Below are positions 55,748-64,000 of a DNA stretch of 64,000 nt, piece by piece. This DNA comes from Pricia antarctica (GTDB taxonomy: Bacteria > Bacteroidota > Bacteroidia > Flavobacteriales > Flavobacteriaceae). A program made the position numbers and the translations under genes. Every line of letters begins with the position of its first letter. The stretch's first letter is position 1. The stretch spans positions 1 through 64,000 of the forward strand of contig DRGL01000064.1 in NCBI GenBank assembly GCA_011050085.1. Direction: 5' to 3'. The notes below the pieces were generated by a model. The model searched no databases. It was not told the origin of the DNA and saw only the letters and a list, made by a program, of their open reading frames with translations.

Positions 55748-56887
55748 TCAATTGAAATAAATGGCGTATGGAATTCCATCTAAATCAAGATTTCCTTCAA
55801 ATTTAGGTTGTGGGACGGGATTTATTCTTAGGAGTCCTCCTTTATCACCGTTAACCGATTTCTTATATCCCACTAATAAAAGGTTATTGTCTTCATCATA
55901 ATGAACCATGGTGGTATTCTCAATTTCAAATTCAAATTTAAGTTGCGCTTCCGTTAAAAAGTTTTCAAAGGCATAAAGTACTGCTGAATTTTTATTGAAA
56001 TCGTATACGGCGGGTATAGTAGTATACGAGCTGAAAGTACCGGCTACCATTGCATAATACATAAGTCCATTACTGTCAAAATGCCGAAGCGCCGATTTTG
56101 TGAAGTTAGGGGCAGAACCTGGTCCATAATTAGTATATAAGAAAGTCATGGTTTTCCTGTCGATAGTAGTATGGAGTTCATCATATCCCACTATAATATC
56201 GCCATCTGGATTTTTGAATATATTTCTTGCATCGAAGCCGAGATTACCATTAAAAACTTCTGTCTTAGTGCTTGCGTCGATAACAATTAGCTTATGCTCA
56301 CCGGATACATCTTCATCGAGACTAAGAATGAACAGTCTGTTGTCTGAGAAAGTTAGTCCTACCGGATTATATTTAAGTGAAATATCTACATAAGTATTTT
56401 GATTATCTGTGATATCGATAGCCCTTACAGCAAAATCGGTAAGTTTTGCATCAACCTCCTTTTCATAAGCTACGTAAATGTTATCACCGCCCTTTACGAT
56501 AGCCTTTGGAATAAGGGAGCAAGTACCTAGGTCTTCAAACACTTCATAGCTTTCGGAACTATCGTCTTTAAAATTATGAATAGTTACGGTGCCGGTACAG
56601 CTTGAATTTTTGTGATACATGGTCAATATGGAACCATCTTCTGATATTAAAAGCGGTTCGAATCTACTGGTAAAACTACTTCCACCTTCGTTTAGAGTAA
56701 GGGTTTCTGCATCTCCATTTAAATGAGTGCCTTTTAGTTCACCATTGGATTTTAATAACAGGGTATAATCTGCGGTACTTTTTTGATTGATTTTTGTTCC
56801 ATCATTATCAGAATATTCTTCTGATTTGCTACAGCCCATGACTCCAAGTGCCACAAAAGCATAGATAAAATTGTAGGTTTTCATCAT
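55748..56887 (-). CDS. Uncharacterised lipoprotein with beta-propeller-like repeats
   Basis: 379 residues. A lipoprotein signal (MMKTYNFIYAFVALGVMGC) puts the lipobox Cys at 19, followed by an acidic linker. The rest is beta-rich with repeated strands (LLISEDGSILTMYHKNSS, AIVKGGDNIYVAYEKEV, GLTFSDNRLFILSLDED, KLIVIDASTKTEVF, MVHYDEDNNLLLVGYKKS), which suggests a propeller of unknown ligand. No family named with confidence. No operon partner. Confidence 0.75.
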   Translation of the reverse strand: MMKTYNFIYAFVALGVMGCSKSEEYSDNDGTKINQKSTADYTLLLKSNGELKGTHLNGDAETLTLNEGGSSFTSRFEPLLISEDGSILTMYHKNSSCTGTVTIHNFKDDSSESYEVFEDLGTCSLIPKAIVKGGDNIYVAYEKEVDAKLTDFAVRAIDITDNQNTYVDISLKYNPVGLTFSDNRLFILSLDEDVSGEHKLIVIDASTKTEVFNGNLGFDARNIFKNPDGDIIVGYDELHTTIDRKTMTFLYTNYGPGSAPNFTKSALRHFDSNGLMYYAMVAGTFSSYTTIPAVYDFNKNSAVLYAFENFLTEAQLKFEFEIENTTMVHYDEDNNLLLVGYKKSVNGDKGGLLRINPVPQPKFEGNLDLDGIPYAIYFN

Positions 56888-57080
56888 TTCGCAATTTGGG
56901 TTTAACGAATTTTAGCCAATATTGAGCATCTATTCATTTTCGACCCAATTATAGGTATAGGGACGTTTTGTACTCTTAAAATCCAAAGTCGGACTAATCA
57001 CGATAGTGAACGTACTGGGTTGAATTATATAGAATATAAAACGGAAATCGAATGTCGAACAAATGTCAAGAAACGCTGTT

Positions 57081-58709
57081 TTAGGCAGGTTCAGCGTACA
57101 TTTTTTCGCGCTGTTCCCGCAATGTCTTGTCGGACATGTATTCTTCGAACGTCAAATATCTATCGATATTGCCCTTTGGCGTCAACTCGATGATTCTGTC
57201 GGCAACGGTCTGTGCGAACTCGTGATCATGGGTGGTCAAGAGAACAGTTCCTTTGAAGTTTTTCAGGGAATTGTTGAAAGCAGTGATACTTTCAAGATCA
57301 AGGTGATTGGTAGGTTCGTCAAGCATTAGCACATTGGCGCGAAGCATCATCATTCGGCTTAACATACAACGTACTTTTTCGCCTCCTGATAGCACTGTGC
57401 ATTTTTTTAAGGCTTCTTCCCCACTGAAAAGCATCTTACCCAAAAATCCACGGATGTATACTTCTTCGCGCTCTTCTTCAGTTTTGGCCCATTGGCGCAA
57501 CCAATCTACCAAACTTACGTTCGTTTCGAAAAAGCGGGAATTATCGGCAGGTAAGTAAGATTGGTTTGTTGTGATGCCCCATTGCAACGTACCGGCATCT
57601 GCTCTTCTATTGCCATTTATGATTTCATAGAAAGCACTAGTTGCTCTTGAATCCTTTGAAATGACAGCCACTTTATCGCCTTTGGCCAAGTTTATGTGTA
57701 CATTATCAAAAAGCATTTCACCATCTTCCGTAGAAGCGGAAAGGTTATCAATGTTGAGAATCTGATCGCCCGCCTCACGTTCCCTTTCGAAGATTATTGC
57801 CGGATATCTTCTGCTTGAGGGTTTGATATCTTCAACCTTGAGCTTAGAGAGCATTTTCTTTCTCGAAGTGGCCTGTTTACTTTTGGCAACGTTAGCGCTG
57901 AACCTGGCAATAAATTCTTGTAGTTCTTTCGCTTTTTCTTCAGATTTTTTGTTCTGTTGCGCTCGTTGGCGAGCTGCTAACTGACTGCTCTCGTACCAAA
58001 ATGTATAATTACCTGAGTATAAATTCATCTTACCAAAATCTATGTCGGCGATATGGGTACAAACCGAATCCAAAAAGTGTCGGTCGTGAGAGACAACGAT
58101 AACCGTATTCTCATAATTGGCCAAGAAATTCTCTAGCCAGTTAATAGTTTCATAATCCAAATCGTTGGTTGGCTCATCCATTATTAGAACATCTGGATTT
58201 CCAAACAAAGCTTGCGCTAAAAGTACGCGTACCTTCAACTTTGAATCCATTTCACCCATGGTCGTATGGTGCAAATCTTCTTGTATACCCAAGTTCGATA
58301 AAAGTGCGGCAGCAGCGCTTTCGGCATTCCAACCGTCCATTTCTTCAAACTTAACTTGCAGCTCTCCTATTTTATCGGCATTTGCGTCGGTATAATCCGC
58401 ATAAAGGGCATCAATTTCCTGCTTTATAGTGAATAGGGGCTTGTTGCCCATAACAACAGTTTCTAAAACGGTAGAACCATCATGGGCATTATGCTCTTGT
58501 TCTAAAATAGACATCCTTTTTCCAGGCTCAAGATGTACATGACCCGAAGTAGGATCGATTTGTCCGGATAAAATTTTGAGGAAAGTTGACTTACCCGCCC
58601 CGTTAGCCCCTATTACTCCATAACAATTACCTTGGACAAAAGTTACGTTCACTTCATCGAATAGGATTCTTTTTCCAAATTGGACAGATAAATTTGATAC
58701 GGACAACAT
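57081..58709 (-). CDS. ABC-F family ATPase with one degenerate nucleotide site
   Basis: 542 residues, two ABC domains, no membrane segments: an ABC-F protein acting on ribosomes. The first domain has Walker A GANGAGKST (34-42) and Walker B VLIMDEPTNDLD, but its signature reads GEMDSKLKVRVLLAQAL, not LSGG. The second has a clear signature LSGGEKVRCMLSRMM and VLMLDEPTNHLD, but its Walker A is replaced by VISKDSRATSAF. One composite ATP site (Walker A of domain 1 with signature of domain 2) is therefore intact and the other lost. The linker is long and basic (ARQRAQQNKKSEEKAKEL). I believe homologues in the phylum share this. Start: ATG 58709. Confidence 0.92.
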   Translation of the reverse strand: MLSVSNLSVQFGKRILFDEVNVTFVQGNCYGVIGANGAGKSTFLKILSGQIDPTSGHVHLEPGKRMSILEQEHNAHDGSTVLETVVMGNKPLFTIKQEIDALYADYTDANADKIGELQVKFEEMDGWNAESAAAALLSNLGIQEDLHHTTMGEMDSKLKVRVLLAQALFGNPDVLIMDEPTNDLDYETINWLENFLANYENTVIVVSHDRHFLDSVCTHIADIDFGKMNLYSGNYTFWYESSQLAARQRAQQNKKSEEKAKELQEFIARFSANVAKSKQATSRKKMLSKLKVEDIKPSSRRYPAIIFEREREAGDQILNIDNLSASTEDGEMLFDNVHINLAKGDKVAVISKDSRATSAFYEIINGNRRADAGTLQWGITTNQSYLPADNSRFFETNVSLVDWLRQWAKTEEEREEVYIRGFLGKMLFSGEEALKKCTVLSGGEKVRCMLSRMMMLRANVLMLDEPTNHLDLESITAFNNSLKNFKGTVLLTTHDHEFAQTVADRIIELTPKGNIDRYLTFEEYMSDKTLREQREKMYAEPA

Positions 58710-58856
58710 AGTTCTTCATTTAAAAATTCGTGCAAAAATACAAATTTTTCACCGTCCGCACCCACTGAACAGGACTGATATGCATTTCATCGAAAGGCTT
58801 CTAGAGCGGCGCTTAGTTTTAACTAGCTATTAACAGCACCCAGTATTTCGGTTACG

Positions 58857-58864
58857 TATTTTTG
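58857..58864 (+). promoter_or_regulatory. -7 element of the thioredoxin-fold lipoprotein gene
   Basis: TATTTTTG matches TAnnTTTG. It overlaps the in-frame TTG at 58862, so the true start is the ATG at 58889, which also opens a lipoprotein signal. Confidence 0.45.
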
Positions 58865-58888
58865 ATAATACAACACGGCTACTCAACT

Positions 58889-60277
58889 ATGCTCAAACCC
58901 TTTTTCTACAGCTTACTTATTATCCTATCCGCATGCGGAGATGGCGGTAAAAATTCATCAGCAACTTATTTTGCGGGTGAAATAGTTAACCCTACCGATG
59001 ACTATGTTGTATTGTTCAGTGGCGACGTTGCCATCGACTCCGTTAAGTTGGATAACCAGAACAGATTTTCCTTTGTATTAGACTCTATTACGGAGGGGTT
59101 ATATCATTTCAACCATAATCCTGAACTCCAGTATGTGTTTTTAAGTCAAGGAGATAGCCTTGTCATTCGCTTAAATACCTTATACTTTGACGAATCCCTG
59201 ATTTTCTCAGGAAAAGGTGAAGAAATCAATAATTTTTTACTGGATAGATTTTTACAGCATGAAGAGGAGTCCCCTATGATACGTGCCCTTTATCAGTTGG
59301 AAGGGGAAGCTTTCGAGGATAAAATCGATTCCCTTATTAACGACGGTCTCACTGATCTTACCGATCTTAATAAAGAAGGGATACTTTCTGAAAAGGAAGA
59401 AAAAATAGGTAGGGCAAGCATTGTATATCACTATGATATTTTTAAAGAGGAATATCCCTTTAAACACAAAAGACGTACCGGCCACAAGGCCACCTCAAAA
59501 TTACCTGACGGATTTTATGATTATAGAAAATCATTAAATTTTAATGATAAGGATTTGACTTATCTAAGGCCTTACTATAATTACATGATCAATCATGTAG
59601 GTAACTTATCTTATATGGCCTGTACAAATGGTTGTGGAAATAATGATACCATAGTTCGAAACCAACTTCATTTCAATAAACACAAGTTAAAGTTTATAGA
59701 TAGTTTGGTCCAGGAGAAAGAGCTTAAAGATAATTTGTATCGGTACGTTGCAATAGACTATTTAGTAAACGTTCATGATTCACAGGAAAATAATAAAGCG
59801 TTTATCGACATCTTCCACAACGTATCAGGTAATAACCGCCACATGGAGGAAATAAATACCTTATATGAAGGCATTCAAAATCTTCAGCCCCAAAAAATGA
59901 TTCCGGATGTTGCGCTAAAAAACATAAGTGGACAAGTTGTTTCATTGCAAGATATCGCCAATGACAAAAAGGAAAAAACCGTATTCTATTTCTGGACCGG
60001 TACCGATCGAAGACATTTTGAAAATATTAGCAAAAGGGTGGCACGCCTATCGTCTGAAAATCCAAAATTCGCCTTCATCGGTATCAATGTAAAAACGGAC
60101 GAAAATAATTGGAAGGCGCTAGTTCAAAATTCGGAACTGGATATTGCGCAGCAGTTTCGATCAGACGATTTTGATACGCTAACTAAAGCTTTGGTCGTTT
60201 TTCCTTTGAACAAATGTATCATTACCAAGGATAATATGATTGTGGACGCCTTCGCCAATATTTATCAAACGTTTTAA
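58889..60277 (+). CDS. TlpA-like thioredoxin-fold lipoprotein lacking CxxC
   Basis: 462 residues from ATG 58889. The lipoprotein signal is MLKPFFYSLLIILSACGDG with Cys16. A DUF4369-like N-terminal beta domain (FAGEIVNPTDDYVVLFSGD, YHFNHNPELQYVFLSQGDSLVIRLN) is followed by a helical middle. A C-terminal thioredoxin-like fold (about 335-462) reads IPDVALKNISGQVVSLQDI and KTVFYFWTGTDRRHFENISKRV. The place of the redox CxxC holds GTDRRH, so it cannot act as a thiol oxidoreductase. A structural or binding role is more likely. Cytoplasmic-membrane or outer-membrane anchored, facing the periplasm. Confidence 0.82.
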   Translation: MLKPFFYSLLIILSACGDGGKNSSATYFAGEIVNPTDDYVVLFSGDVAIDSVKLDNQNRFSFVLDSITEGLYHFNHNPELQYVFLSQGDSLVIRLNTLYFDESLIFSGKGEEINNFLLDRFLQHEEESPMIRALYQLEGEAFEDKIDSLINDGLTDLTDLNKEGILSEKEEKIGRASIVYHYDIFKEEYPFKHKRRTGHKATSKLPDGFYDYRKSLNFNDKDLTYLRPYYNYMINHVGNLSYMACTNGCGNNDTIVRNQLHFNKHKLKFIDSLVQEKELKDNLYRYVAIDYLVNVHDSQENNKAFIDIFHNVSGNNRHMEEINTLYEGIQNLQPQKMIPDVALKNISGQVVSLQDIANDKKEKTVFYFWTGTDRRHFENISKRVARLSSENPKFAFIGINVKTDENNWKALVQNSELDIAQQFRSDDFDTLTKALVVFPLNKCIITKDNMIVDAFANIYQTF

Positions 60278-60323
60278 ATTTTGAAGTAAAGAACATTATA
60301 ATCAAGAAGGATAAATAAATAAG

Positions 60324-60360
60324 AAGGAGGAAACATCAACTTGACGTTTCCTCCTTTTTT
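60324..60360 (+). terminator. Terminator of the thioredoxin-fold lipoprotein gene
   Basis: An 11-base stem (AAGGAGGAAAC at 60324-60334 with 60346-60356) with an 11-base partly paired loop, followed by T residues to 60360. Confidence 0.85.
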
Positions 60361-60448
60361 ATTTTAGCATAATTTGAAAAACTTTTAGTAAAGCTTTCAA
60401 ATTTTAATAATGCTATATAAATTTTTAACATTAATAACCCCTACTGAT

Positions 60449-61102
60449 TTAGTTTCCTTTATTGTAATCAGCCAAGAATTTTTCAAGACCGCTATCGGTT
60501 AAAGGGTGCTTTAGCAAGCCTTTAATTGAAGATAAACTTCCAGTCATTACATCCGCACCAATTTTGGCACAGTTAATTATGTGCATAGTGTGACGTATAG
60601 AAGCGGCTAATATTTGTGTCTCATAGCCGTAATTGTCATAGATGTGTCGAATTTCTGCGATTAGGTTTAAACCGTCTGTAGAAATATCGTCCAATCGACC
60701 TATAAAAGGAGAAACATAGGTGGCACCTGCCTTTGCGGCCAATAACGCCTGACCAGCGGAAAAGACCAAGGTACAGTTCGTGCGGATACCATTATCGGAG
60801 AAATGCTTTAAAGCCCTTACCCCATCTTCGATCATTGGCACTTTTACTACAATCTGACCATGGAGTTCGGCTAGTTGCTCACCTTCTTTAACAATTTCAT
60901 CATAATCAGTAGAAATGACCTCGGCAGATACATCGCCGTCCACAATATCGCAAATCGCAACATAATGCTTTAAGATATTGTCCCTTCCCGTAATACCTTC
61001 TTTAGCCATTAAAGAAGGGTTGGTAGTTACCCCGTCTAAAACACCAAGTTCTTGTGCCTCTCGTATCTCGTCTAAATTTGCTGTGTCTATAAAAAATTTC
61101 AT
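60449..61102 (-). CDS. tal: Transaldolase / fructose-6-phosphate aldolase (TalC-FSA type)
   Basis: 217 residues, the short class I aldolase. The barrel is seen in [36 protein letters not shown], the Schiff-base Lys in [16 protein letters not shown], then [32 protein letters not shown] and [12 protein letters not shown]. Close relatives are either transaldolase (pentose phosphate pathway) or fructose-6-phosphate aldolase, and sequence alone does not settle which; transaldolase is the likelier housekeeping role. It lies 72 bases downstream of an SDR gene on the same strand. Confidence 0.93.
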   Translation of the reverse strand: MKFFIDTANLDEIREAQELGVLDGVTTNPSLMAKEGITGRDNILKHYVAICDIVDGDVSAEVISTDYDEIVKEGEQLAELHGQIVVKVPMIEDGVRALKHFSDNGIRTNCTLVFSAGQALLAAKAGATYVSPFIGRLDDISTDGLNLIAEIRHIYDNYGYETQILAASIRHTMHIINCAKIGADVMTGSLSSIKGLLKHPLTDSGLEKFLADYNKGN

Positions 61103-61174
61103 GCTAGTTATTTAATAGGATTAATATGATTTTGGAATGAGAAAGTATTCCACTTAAAAATGAGTCTTGTAAAA

Positions 61175-61984
61175 TTACAATTTATAATGCTTAAGCAGGA
61201 GTTTCTCGTAGATTTTATCGGGCAATATACGTTTTAGAAATATTGATGTTTTCTGAAGCTTGTCCCCTACCCTGTAATGCACCTTTGGTTTTTTGGTGCA
61301 TATTATCGAGTAGACCTTTTTTGCCACGTCAATGGGATCCCCTGCATTATTGACATCATCATTGATCATTTTTAAGGTCTTACCATACGATTCGCTATAG
61401 GCAGAACGCTCTTTAATTGGCGCGTGATAGCGACTTGCCGCAATATTAGTAGCAAAATCGCCCGGGGCGATTGTTGTTACCTGTATGCCAAAACCTCTAA
61501 CCTCCATCCGAAGTGCTTCGGAAACAATATCCAATGCCCCCTTAGTTGCGGAATAGATGCCTCTGTATGGCAAACCCATTGCTCCGGCAATGGACGTAAT
61601 ATTTATAATAAGCCCTGAATTTTGCTTACGCATTTGGGGCAGAACACCCTTTGCCAAACGTATTGGGCCATTAAAATTTATATCAAAAGCTTTACTGATT
61701 TCAGTATCGGGAGTTTCTTCGATCGGACCTGTAATACCAACACCCGCGTTATTTATAAGTACATCGAGCCTACCCTCCCTCTTAAGGATTTTATCAATAG
61801 CCCTATCAATACTTTGTGTATCGGAAACATTAAGCTCTAAGAGTTCAAAACTGTCAAATTCCAGATGCTTAGACAAACTTCGTGTAGTGCCGTAAACTTT
61901 GAGACCTTTGGAGTGTAGATAAAGACCTATGGATTTGCCGATACCGGAAGAACCTCCGGTAATGAAGACTACTTTTTGCTGCAT
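61175..61984 (-). CDS. SDR family oxidoreductase
   Basis: 269 residues, classical SDR: TGGSSGIGKSIGLYLHSKG, NNAGVGITGPIEETPD, catalytic Ser in NITSIAGAMGLPYRG and YSATKGALDIVSEALRMEV. The C-terminal extension (KVYSIICTKKPKVHYRVGDKLQK, LPDKIYEKLLLKHYKL) is as in SDRs acting on lipids or retinol-like substrates. Substrate unknown. Start: ATG 61984. The SRP RNA gene ends 30 bases upstream on the same strand; transaldolase follows. Confidence 0.9.
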   Translation of the reverse strand: MQQKVVFITGGSSGIGKSIGLYLHSKGLKVYGTTRSLSKHLEFDSFELLELNVSDTQSIDRAIDKILKREGRLDVLINNAGVGITGPIEETPDTEISKAFDINFNGPIRLAKGVLPQMRKQNSGLIINITSIAGAMGLPYRGIYSATKGALDIVSEALRMEVRGFGIQVTTIAPGDFATNIAASRYHAPIKERSAYSESYGKTLKMINDDVNNAGDPIDVAKKVYSIICTKKPKVHYRVGDKLQKTSIFLKRILPDKIYEKLLLKHYKL

Positions 61985-62014
61985 ACCGGTAGTTGCATAT
62001 AAGGAATAAAAAAA

Positions 62015-62113
62015 TCGGCAAGCTACCTACATCGCACCGCTACGACCGTATACCCTTGCTGCGTTCCCACCCTGGGGGATTCTACAGGAGCTGGTCGTGT
62101 AGGACTTGCCGAC
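62015..62113 (-). ncRNA. ffs: Signal recognition particle RNA (small bacterial type)
   Basis: About 99 bases on the minus strand. The ends pair (5' TCGGCAAG with 3' CTTGCCGA; TCCTACA with TGTAGG). The apical part has the conserved SRP domain IV: CAGGGTGGGAACGCAGCAAGG, with the GGAA-type tetraloop and the asymmetric loop that bind Ffh. Seven T residues follow (62014-62008). With Ffh it targets membrane and secreted proteins. The promoter lies directly upstream. Confidence 0.92.
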
Positions 62114-62115
62114 TG

Positions 62116-62145
62116 CAAATATACGATCTTTTAATACTTTTACAA
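62116..62145 (-). promoter_or_regulatory. Promoter of the SRP RNA gene
   Basis: On the minus strand TTG at 62145-62143, 19 bases, then TATATTTG at 62123-62116, three bases before the RNA's first paired base. A complete Bacteroidota housekeeping promoter. Confidence 0.85.
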
Positions 62146-62154
62146 TAGTTTTGG

Positions 62155-62172
62155 TTAGAATTTCAATTCTAA
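62155..62172. repeat. Perfect inverted repeat between the SRP RNA and glutaminyl cyclase genes
   Basis: TTAGAATT-TC-AATTCTAA: perfect 8-base arms around two bases. It lies between the divergent promoters and could be an operator; no candidate regulator is nearby. Confidence 0.4.
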
Positions 62173-62191
62173 TTAATTCTTGGTAATTCGC

Positions 62192-62199
62192 TATTTTTG
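62192..62199 (+). promoter_or_regulatory. -7 element of the glutaminyl cyclase gene
   Basis: TATTTTTG matches TAnnTTTG and lies 42 bases before the ATG at 62242. No TTG at suitable distance. Confidence 0.4.
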
Positions 62200-62241
62200 T
62201 TGGCGAAATTCAAATTCACCTAACCTATTTAGACGTAGCTA

Positions 62242-63294
62242 ATGACCTCCTTAAAATACTTATACTGCAGCGTGTTCCTAACCGTTTTCATGGCATGTGG
62301 CGGTGATAACAATCCTGCATCCCTGTTTGAAATCGAATTACCTAATAAACAGAAAAGCTTTGCACAGAACGAGAGTGTTACAGTAAATCTTAACAATAAA
62401 AAGAATAAAACCATTGGTCAAGTAACTTATTCCATAGACGGTAAAGACCTGCCGGTATCGGATGGTAAGATTACATTAAATGTTCCCCATTTGGGCAACA
62501 AAATTTTGAAAGCTAACGTATCTTATGATGAAAGCTCCGCAGAGATTTCAAAAGATATAAAAATCTTAGCGCCCAATGCACCTGAGATATACACCTATGA
62601 GATTATTAACGAATATCCACATGATAATCGGGCCTATACCCAAGGTTTAGAATTTCATAACGATACACTTTATGAAAGTACTGGAAAAAATGGAAGATCT
62701 TCATTGAGGAGAGTAGACTTTAAAACCGGGAAAGTACTTCAACAAGTAGACCTTGACAAAACGTATTTTGGAGAAGGCCTTACAATTCTAAATAACAAAA
62801 TCTATATGCTAACGTGGAAAGCAGGAACAGGATTTGTATATAATCTCAAGGACTTCAAAAAAATCGATACGTTTCAGTATGGAAAAAGTAAGGAAGGTTG
62901 GGGACTCACCAACGATGGAAAAAGACTTTATAAGAGCGACGGTACCGAAAAAATTTGGTTCTTGAATCCAGATACCCTAATAGAAGAAGATTATATCGAA
63001 ACAGTAACAAATGCTTCTGTAAATGATAGCGCCAATGAACTTGAGTATGTTGATGGTAAAATTTATGCCAATGTGTACCAAAAATCAGGGGTAATGATAA
63101 TCGATGCCAAAAGTGGGGCTATCGAGGGTGTTGTCAATTTTGGTGGACTCAGCGATAAAGTAAAACACCATGCCACTTGGAGCGATACCGATAATGTGTT
63201 GAACGGCATCGCTTATCATCCAGAGCGAAAAACATTTTTTGTAACTGGTAAGGACTGGAATAAATTATTTGAGGTGAAAATCCAAAAAAAGTAA
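62242..63294 (+). CDS. Glutaminyl-peptide cyclotransferase, lipoprotein
   Basis: The enzyme converts N-terminal glutamine of peptides to pyroglutamate. The 350-residue protein has a lipoprotein signal (YLYCSVFLTVFMACGGD; Cys19), an Ig-like domain at about 30-110 (NKTIGQVTYSIDGKDLPVSDG), and the five-bladed propeller of the plant/bacterial QC family: AYTQGLEFHNDTLYESTGKN, YFGEGLTILNNKIYMLTWK, GWGLTNDGKRLYKSDG, LEYVDGKIYANVY and LNGIAYHPERKTFFVTGKDW. It acts in the periplasm or at the surface. Its stop overlaps the next start by one base. Confidence 0.93.
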   Translation: MTSLKYLYCSVFLTVFMACGGDNNPASLFEIELPNKQKSFAQNESVTVNLNNKKNKTIGQVTYSIDGKDLPVSDGKITLNVPHLGNKILKANVSYDESSAEISKDIKILAPNAPEIYTYEIINEYPHDNRAYTQGLEFHNDTLYESTGKNGRSSLRRVDFKTGKVLQQVDLDKTYFGEGLTILNNKIYMLTWKAGTGFVYNLKDFKKIDTFQYGKSKEGWGLTNDGKRLYKSDGTEKIWFLNPDTLIEEDYIETVTNASVNDSANELEYVDGKIYANVYQKSGVMIIDAKSGAIEGVVNFGGLSDKVKHHATWSDTDNVLNGIAYHPERKTFFVTGKDWNKLFEVKIQKK

Positions 63295-63686
63295 TGGCTT
63301 CAAATTTTGAAATAAGCATTACCGTTACTCAAGATGATCTTGATGAGTTAGAGCATGTAAACAATGTAAGATATGTACAGTGGATACAGGACATCTCAAA
63401 AGAACATTGGTTGACCGTTGCTCCGGAAACCATGCGCGCTGGAGTAATTTGGGTAGTCATGCATCATAACATAAATTACAAGGCTTCGGCACAATTAGGT
63501 GATGTCATCAAGGCTCACACCTTTATCGAAAAAAGTGGTGGCGCAACCTGTGTTCGTGTTGTTGAAATGCATAATGCAACAACAAATATACTATTGGTGC
63601 GCTCCAGTACAAAGTGGTGCCTACTAAATGAGACAACCTTAAGGCCTACCCGTATTTCTGAACCTATAAAGCAACTATTTGAATAG
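63294..63686 (+). CDS. Acyl-CoA thioesterase (hotdog fold, 4HBT type)
   Basis: 130 residues: the hotdog signature DLDELEHVNNVRYVQWIQDIS holds the likely catalytic Asp and the HVNN turn; MHHNINYKASAQLGDVIKAHTFIEKSGG is the central strand pair. It hydrolyses an acyl-CoA or acyl-ACP thioester; the substrate is unknown. The start ATG overlaps the cyclase stop by one base (TAATG), so translation is coupled. Confidence 0.9.
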   Translation: MASNFEISITVTQDDLDELEHVNNVRYVQWIQDISKEHWLTVAPETMRAGVIWVVMHHNINYKASAQLGDVIKAHTFIEKSGGATCVRVVEMHNATTNILLVRSSTKWCLLNETTLRPTRISEPIKQLFE

Positions 63687-64000
63687 AAATTCTTTGAGAT
63701 AATAGGTATGACTTTTATTCCTCAAGTTTCAATTCTTTGAATCATTGATTCAGATAAGTTGGTTTTGTAAAGATTCTACCTAGACGATACTATGGTTAAT
63801 TGTATGCTATTCAAAATTTTATTCATAAAAAATCGTTTCATATTAAAATGTAAAATACTTTTATATTTTTAGGTATTACTTACTAGAATCCACTTCGGTT
63901 AATACACTTTTAAACGTTTGCAAAGGGTGTTAGCTTTTCCTCAGTCGTCAATTACTATAATTTTCTTATCAAAAAAATCCTATAAAAATCGCATCATTGT
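63687..64000. other. Right-end intergenic region (314 bases)
   Basis: Very A/T-rich, with no coding frame, RNA gene or clear terminator. It may hold the promoter of a gene beyond the window; TATATTTT near 63862 only loosely resembles a -7 box. Confidence 0.4.

Overview
The window looks like chromosome from a marine-type member of the Flavobacteriaceae (Bacteroidota). The evidence is the family content (DUF4252, DUF4369-like and fasciclin lipoproteins, SDR-type mannonate oxidoreductase, fused branched-chain E1, HsdR_N protein divergent from holA), the low-to-moderate GC, and repeated matches to the Bacteroidota promoter (-33 TTG, -7 TAnnTTTG). Shine-Dalgarno sequences are largely absent and several genes appear to start with TTG. 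No prophage, insertion sequence, CRISPR array, tRNA or rRNA was seen. One stable RNA gene, the SRP RNA, is present.

Layout. 1-6.9 kb: a DNA-repair island. A LexA-like XRE/S24 regulator (cut by the left edge) is divergent from a radical-SAM 'DNA modification/repair' gene, a coiled-coil membrane protein gene and a DUF4130 gene, with uvrA just downstream. The shared intergenic region holds up to four similarly spaced dyads placed over both promoters. 7-22 kb: mostly housekeeping: LOG phosphoribohydrolase, an M1-like protein without a zinc motif joined to a probable outer-membrane barrel, fused E1, DoxX, holA, an HsdR_N nuclease-like protein, a glycosyltransferase, OmpA lipoprotein, threonylcarbamoyl-AMP synthase, PcrA/UvrD helicase, DsrE-like and M20 proteins.

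22.3-30.1 kb: a uronate catabolism cluster: KduD-like SDR, altronate dehydratase, mannonate oxidoreductase, mannonate dehydratase, KDPG aldolase and KDG kinase. Together they carry keto-uronates through 2-keto-3-deoxygluconate to pyruvate and glyceraldehyde 3-phosphate. It contains a fumarylacetoacetate-hydrolase-family gene ruined by four separate lesions.

30-46.4 kb: small secreted proteins, DnaK, L-serine dehydratase, a divergent DUF1080/Tat-Gfo-Idh pair suggesting 3-keto-glycoside chemistry, a frameshifted DUF4440-like gene, panB-rluA, DUF4252, an EamA exporter, and a selO - small ORF - msrA group suggesting redox and protein-repair work. 46.4-47.2 kb is a gene-free stretch with a long stem-loop. 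47.2-64 kb: a conserved helical-repeat hypothetical, leuA-leuB, pheT, a second fasciclin protein, several uncharacterised membrane or lipoproteins, an ABC-F ATPase with one degenerate ATP site, a transaldolase/SDR pair, the SRP RNA with a textbook promoter, and a glutaminyl cyclase/thioesterase pair.

The strongest candidate for an under-described system is the regulator / operator array / radical-SAM / coiled-coil / DUF4130 island at the left end.
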